From Solirubrobacterales bacterium (GTDB lineage Bacteria; Actinomycetota; Thermoleophilia; Solirubrobacterales; Solirubrobacteraceae), in contig JAOPZQ010000045.1 in NCBI GenBank assembly GCA_025964075.1, positions 1 to 6,539 of the forward strand: DNA of 6,539 nt, given 5' to 3'. Position numbers and translations under genes: made by a program. Numbering within the stretch: the stretch's first letter is position 1; each line of letters opens with the position of its first letter. Shown here piece after piece: positions 4,886-6,539 of this stretch. Below the pieces are notes generated by a model. The model worked only from the letters and a program-made list of their open reading frames with translations, did not search any database and was not told the DNA's origin.

Positions 4886-5472
4886 CAGTATCCACGCCAA
4901 GACCTGCCTTCGCTAACCCGCGAGTCTCGCAGCCGCCAGCCGCAGAGACCCCTCCGCGCGGGAAGGAGGGCCGTATCGGTCAGCACCTGCAGCCCGGACG
5001 GAGAGGTCGGCGCAGCGCCCCCTTCGCGCGTTGCAGGGAAGGCGGCGCCGCGCTCGCGATGCTCGTGCCGGAAGCAAAGCAGGACTGGCCGCCACCATCA
5101 CCGCCTGCCCGGCGAGCCACGACACGCTGCCGGATCACGGCTACACCCGTCACGGCGGCCTGGTGGCCGCTTCGCCGTAAGTCGGTAGCGCAGCAGGGAC
5201 GTGCGTCTTCGTCCATGCAATCAGTTGGCACCTACGCGTTCGATCGTCCGGTCCAGTCGGAAGAGCGGCACTTTGGACAGGCGGGCCACAGTCGGCGGTG
5301 CGTACATGTGGTCAACTCCAGCGTCCGTGGGAGACTGCGTCACAGATCGCGCCGGCGTGGCGGGCTGCCGGCGGCGTGTTTATCGCCCGTGGCGCGATTC
5401 GATCTCGCGTGCTCGGGCCAGCGGGCGTCTGCCTGGCGACACAGGCCTCGGCTTTCCCGCCGAACTGCCCGT
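4886..5472. other. Spacer of 587 bases without a supported gene
   Basis: Both strands contain open frames, but their translations are Arg/Pro/Ala-rich and show no domain. One plus-strand frame is open from 4804 into the propeller gene, but only its part after 5473 looks like protein. A hairpin CCCTCC (4950-4955)/GGAGGG (4965-4970) with a 9-base loop lies 65 bases after the SRPBCC stop and might end that transcript, though it has no T-run. The promoter of the downstream gene should lie here; no clear one was found. Confidence 0.45.
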
Positions 5473-6539
5473 GTGACGGAGCGTTGCGCGCGGATTCGCA
5501 CGACCGCGTGGTGTACACCGGCGATCGCTGCGGTCGTGAGCGCCATGGCCGCTCTCGCGGCCACGGCGTCGGTTGTGTTCGTGGGGCCCGCAGGGGCGGA
5601 CGCGCGCGCCAGGTGGGACACACGAGTGCTCGCACACGTGCCGTCGCCGGGCTATCCGGCCAAGGCCTACGTCGATCCGCGTGGCCGGGTGTGGGAAGGC
5701 ACCTACGTCGACCTGAACGCGAGCGGGAGCACCCCGTCGTCGAAGGTCTTCGAATTCGACGGCAGCAGCGGCGCGATCCTGCGGCAGTTCACCGTCCAGG
5801 GGCAACAGCTCGACCAGCCCCATGGGGTACAGGTCGCCACCAGTGACGCGAAGGGGCAGCTGGTGCTTCTAGACCGTGCCCGCGCCATCATCCTCGACCC
5901 GATGACCGGGCGTCAGACGACGTATGCGACCTTCCCACAGGTGCCGCTCTGCTCGTCGCCGGGCGCCGAACGCGGCAAGTGCACGCAGGCATCAAGGGGG
6001 GCGGAGTCGTTCGCTGACTATGCAGCTTGGGGCCCCGACGGCTCGCTGTACGTGACGGACTACGCGCAGGCGCTGGTCTGGCGCGTGCCACCCGGCGGTG
6101 GTACGCCCCGGGTGTGGCTCACCGATCCGCAGCTCGAGGGCGGCGGCTCGGGCTCGGCAACAGCCGGCGCCTTCCAGGGTTTCGGCACCGCCGGGATTTG
6201 GCTGCTACCCGACCACCGCAGCTTCTTAATCTCACAGGCCTCGGTCGTGCACTCACCGGACCCGACGAGTGGAGCGCTGTATACCGCCCGAATTCAGCCA
6301 GATGGCTCTCCTGGCCCGCTGAGAAAGCTGTGGACCAGCAGGCCGACCGACCTGCCGGATGGCTTCGCGGTCGCGAAGTCGGGCAACATCTACCTCTGCG
6401 CGGTCGGACTCGCCGCCCAGATCATCGAGATCGCCCCCGACGGCCGCGAACTCGAGCGCTTCCCACAGGTCCCACTGACCGGGGCCAATGGCTCACCGGT
6501 GCCGTTCGATCAGCCGTCCGGCGACGCCTTTCTCGGCAC
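5473..6539 (+). CDS. Exported SMP-30/NHL-like beta-propeller protein (3' end outside window)
   Basis: The visible 355 residues begin with a likely Sec signal peptide. It has a basic start (V-T-E-R-C-A-R-I-R-T-T), a hydrophobic run I-A-A-V-V-S-A-M-A-A-L-A-A-T-A-S-V-V-F-V-G, and a cleavage region P-A-G-A-D-A. Propeller-blade units follow, such as P-A-K-A-Y-V-D-P-R-G-R-V-W-E-G, Q-P-H-G-V-Q-V-A, Y-A-A-W-G-P-D-G-S-L-Y-V-T-D, L-P-D-G-F-A-V-A-K-S-G-N-I-Y-L and I-I-E-I-A-P-D-G-R-E-L. These match the SMP-30/gluconolactonase/LRE and NHL superfamily: secreted or periplasmic binding proteins or lactone hydrolases. Two cysteines (C-S-S-P-G-A-E-R-G-K-C) may form a disulfide. GTG 5473 is chosen because it supplies a basic n-region; GTG 5536 would leave a shorter signal without one. 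No ribosome binding site supports either start. Enzyme activity cannot be inferred. Confidence 0.82.
   Translation, partial: MTERCARIRTTAWCTPAIAAVVSAMAALAATASVVFVGPAGADARARWDTRVLAHVPSPGYPAKAYVDPRGRVWEGTYVDLNASGSTPSSKVFEFDGSSGAILRQFTVQGQQLDQPHGVQVATSDAKGQLVLLDRARAIILDPMTGRQTTYATFPQVPLCSSPGAERGKCTQASRGAESFADYAAWGPDGSLYVTDYAQALVWRVPPGGGTPRVWLTDPQLEGGGSGSATAGAFQGFGTAGIWLLPDHRSFLISQASVVHSPDPTSGALYTARIQPDGSPGPLRKLWTSRPTDLPDGFAVAKSGNIYLCAVGLAAQIIEIAPDGRELERFPQVPLTGANGSPVPFDQPSGDAFLG

Noticed and set aside
4950..4970. CCCTCC/GGAGGG hairpin as an intrinsic terminator
   Set aside because: The 9-base loop and missing T-run make it too weak to call; it is only mentioned in the spacer entry.
5298..5846. 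182-codon plus-strand open frame at the start of the propeller gene
   Set aside because: It overlaps the propeller frame, is rich in Arg and Gly, and lacks the blade motifs seen in the other frame.
1..6539. CRISPR array or tandem repeats
   Set aside because: No regularly spaced direct repeats were seen in any part of the window.

Overview
The window is high-GC DNA of actinobacterial character. Three things support this: GC-rich third codon positions, GTG starts, and a serine tRNA 3' half followed by no encoded CCA. The wording of that tRNA half and of the secreted propeller protein recalls Thermoleophilia/Solirubrobacterales, but that placement comes from memory of the families and is only a guess. 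The window looks like accessory DNA: several small regulator-plus-effector cassettes, gene-poor spacers, a truncated insertion sequence and a broken tRNA.

Left part (1-784). The last 22 codons of a probable sensor histidine kinase end at 66. At 244-300 on the minus strand lies the 3' half of a tRNA-Ser(CGA). It starts at the anticodon loop and has no matching 5' half. This is the pattern left at one end of an element integrated into a tRNA gene. The following 480 bases hold no convincing gene.

Middle left (785-2484, all minus strand). A MarR-type regulator and an alpha/beta hydrolase form a tight two-gene operon behind a promoter that carries a perfect 7-bp inverted repeat (2139-2158). Upstream of the MarR gene lies a small conserved protein gene of unknown function (2203-2484). 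The stretch 2485-2900 looks non-coding. At 2901 the left end and OrfA start of an IS3-family element appear; its coding match stops near 3107.

Middle right (3155-4885). A compact divergent module. An ArsR-family regulator without cysteines overlaps an SRPBCC/AHSA1-like gene on the plus strand. On the minus strand an NTF2/SnoaL-like gene is followed by a second SRPBCC/AHSA1-like gene. The 76-bp gap between the two operons holds a perfect 10-bp inverted repeat built from two TTGTACAA palindromes, placed to control both directions. The module thus joins one repressor with three small cavity-forming proteins, which suggests sensing or handling of a small hydrophobic ligand (inference).

Right part (4886-6539). 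About 590 bases without a supported gene precede an exported beta-propeller protein of the SMP-30/NHL kind, which runs off the window end.
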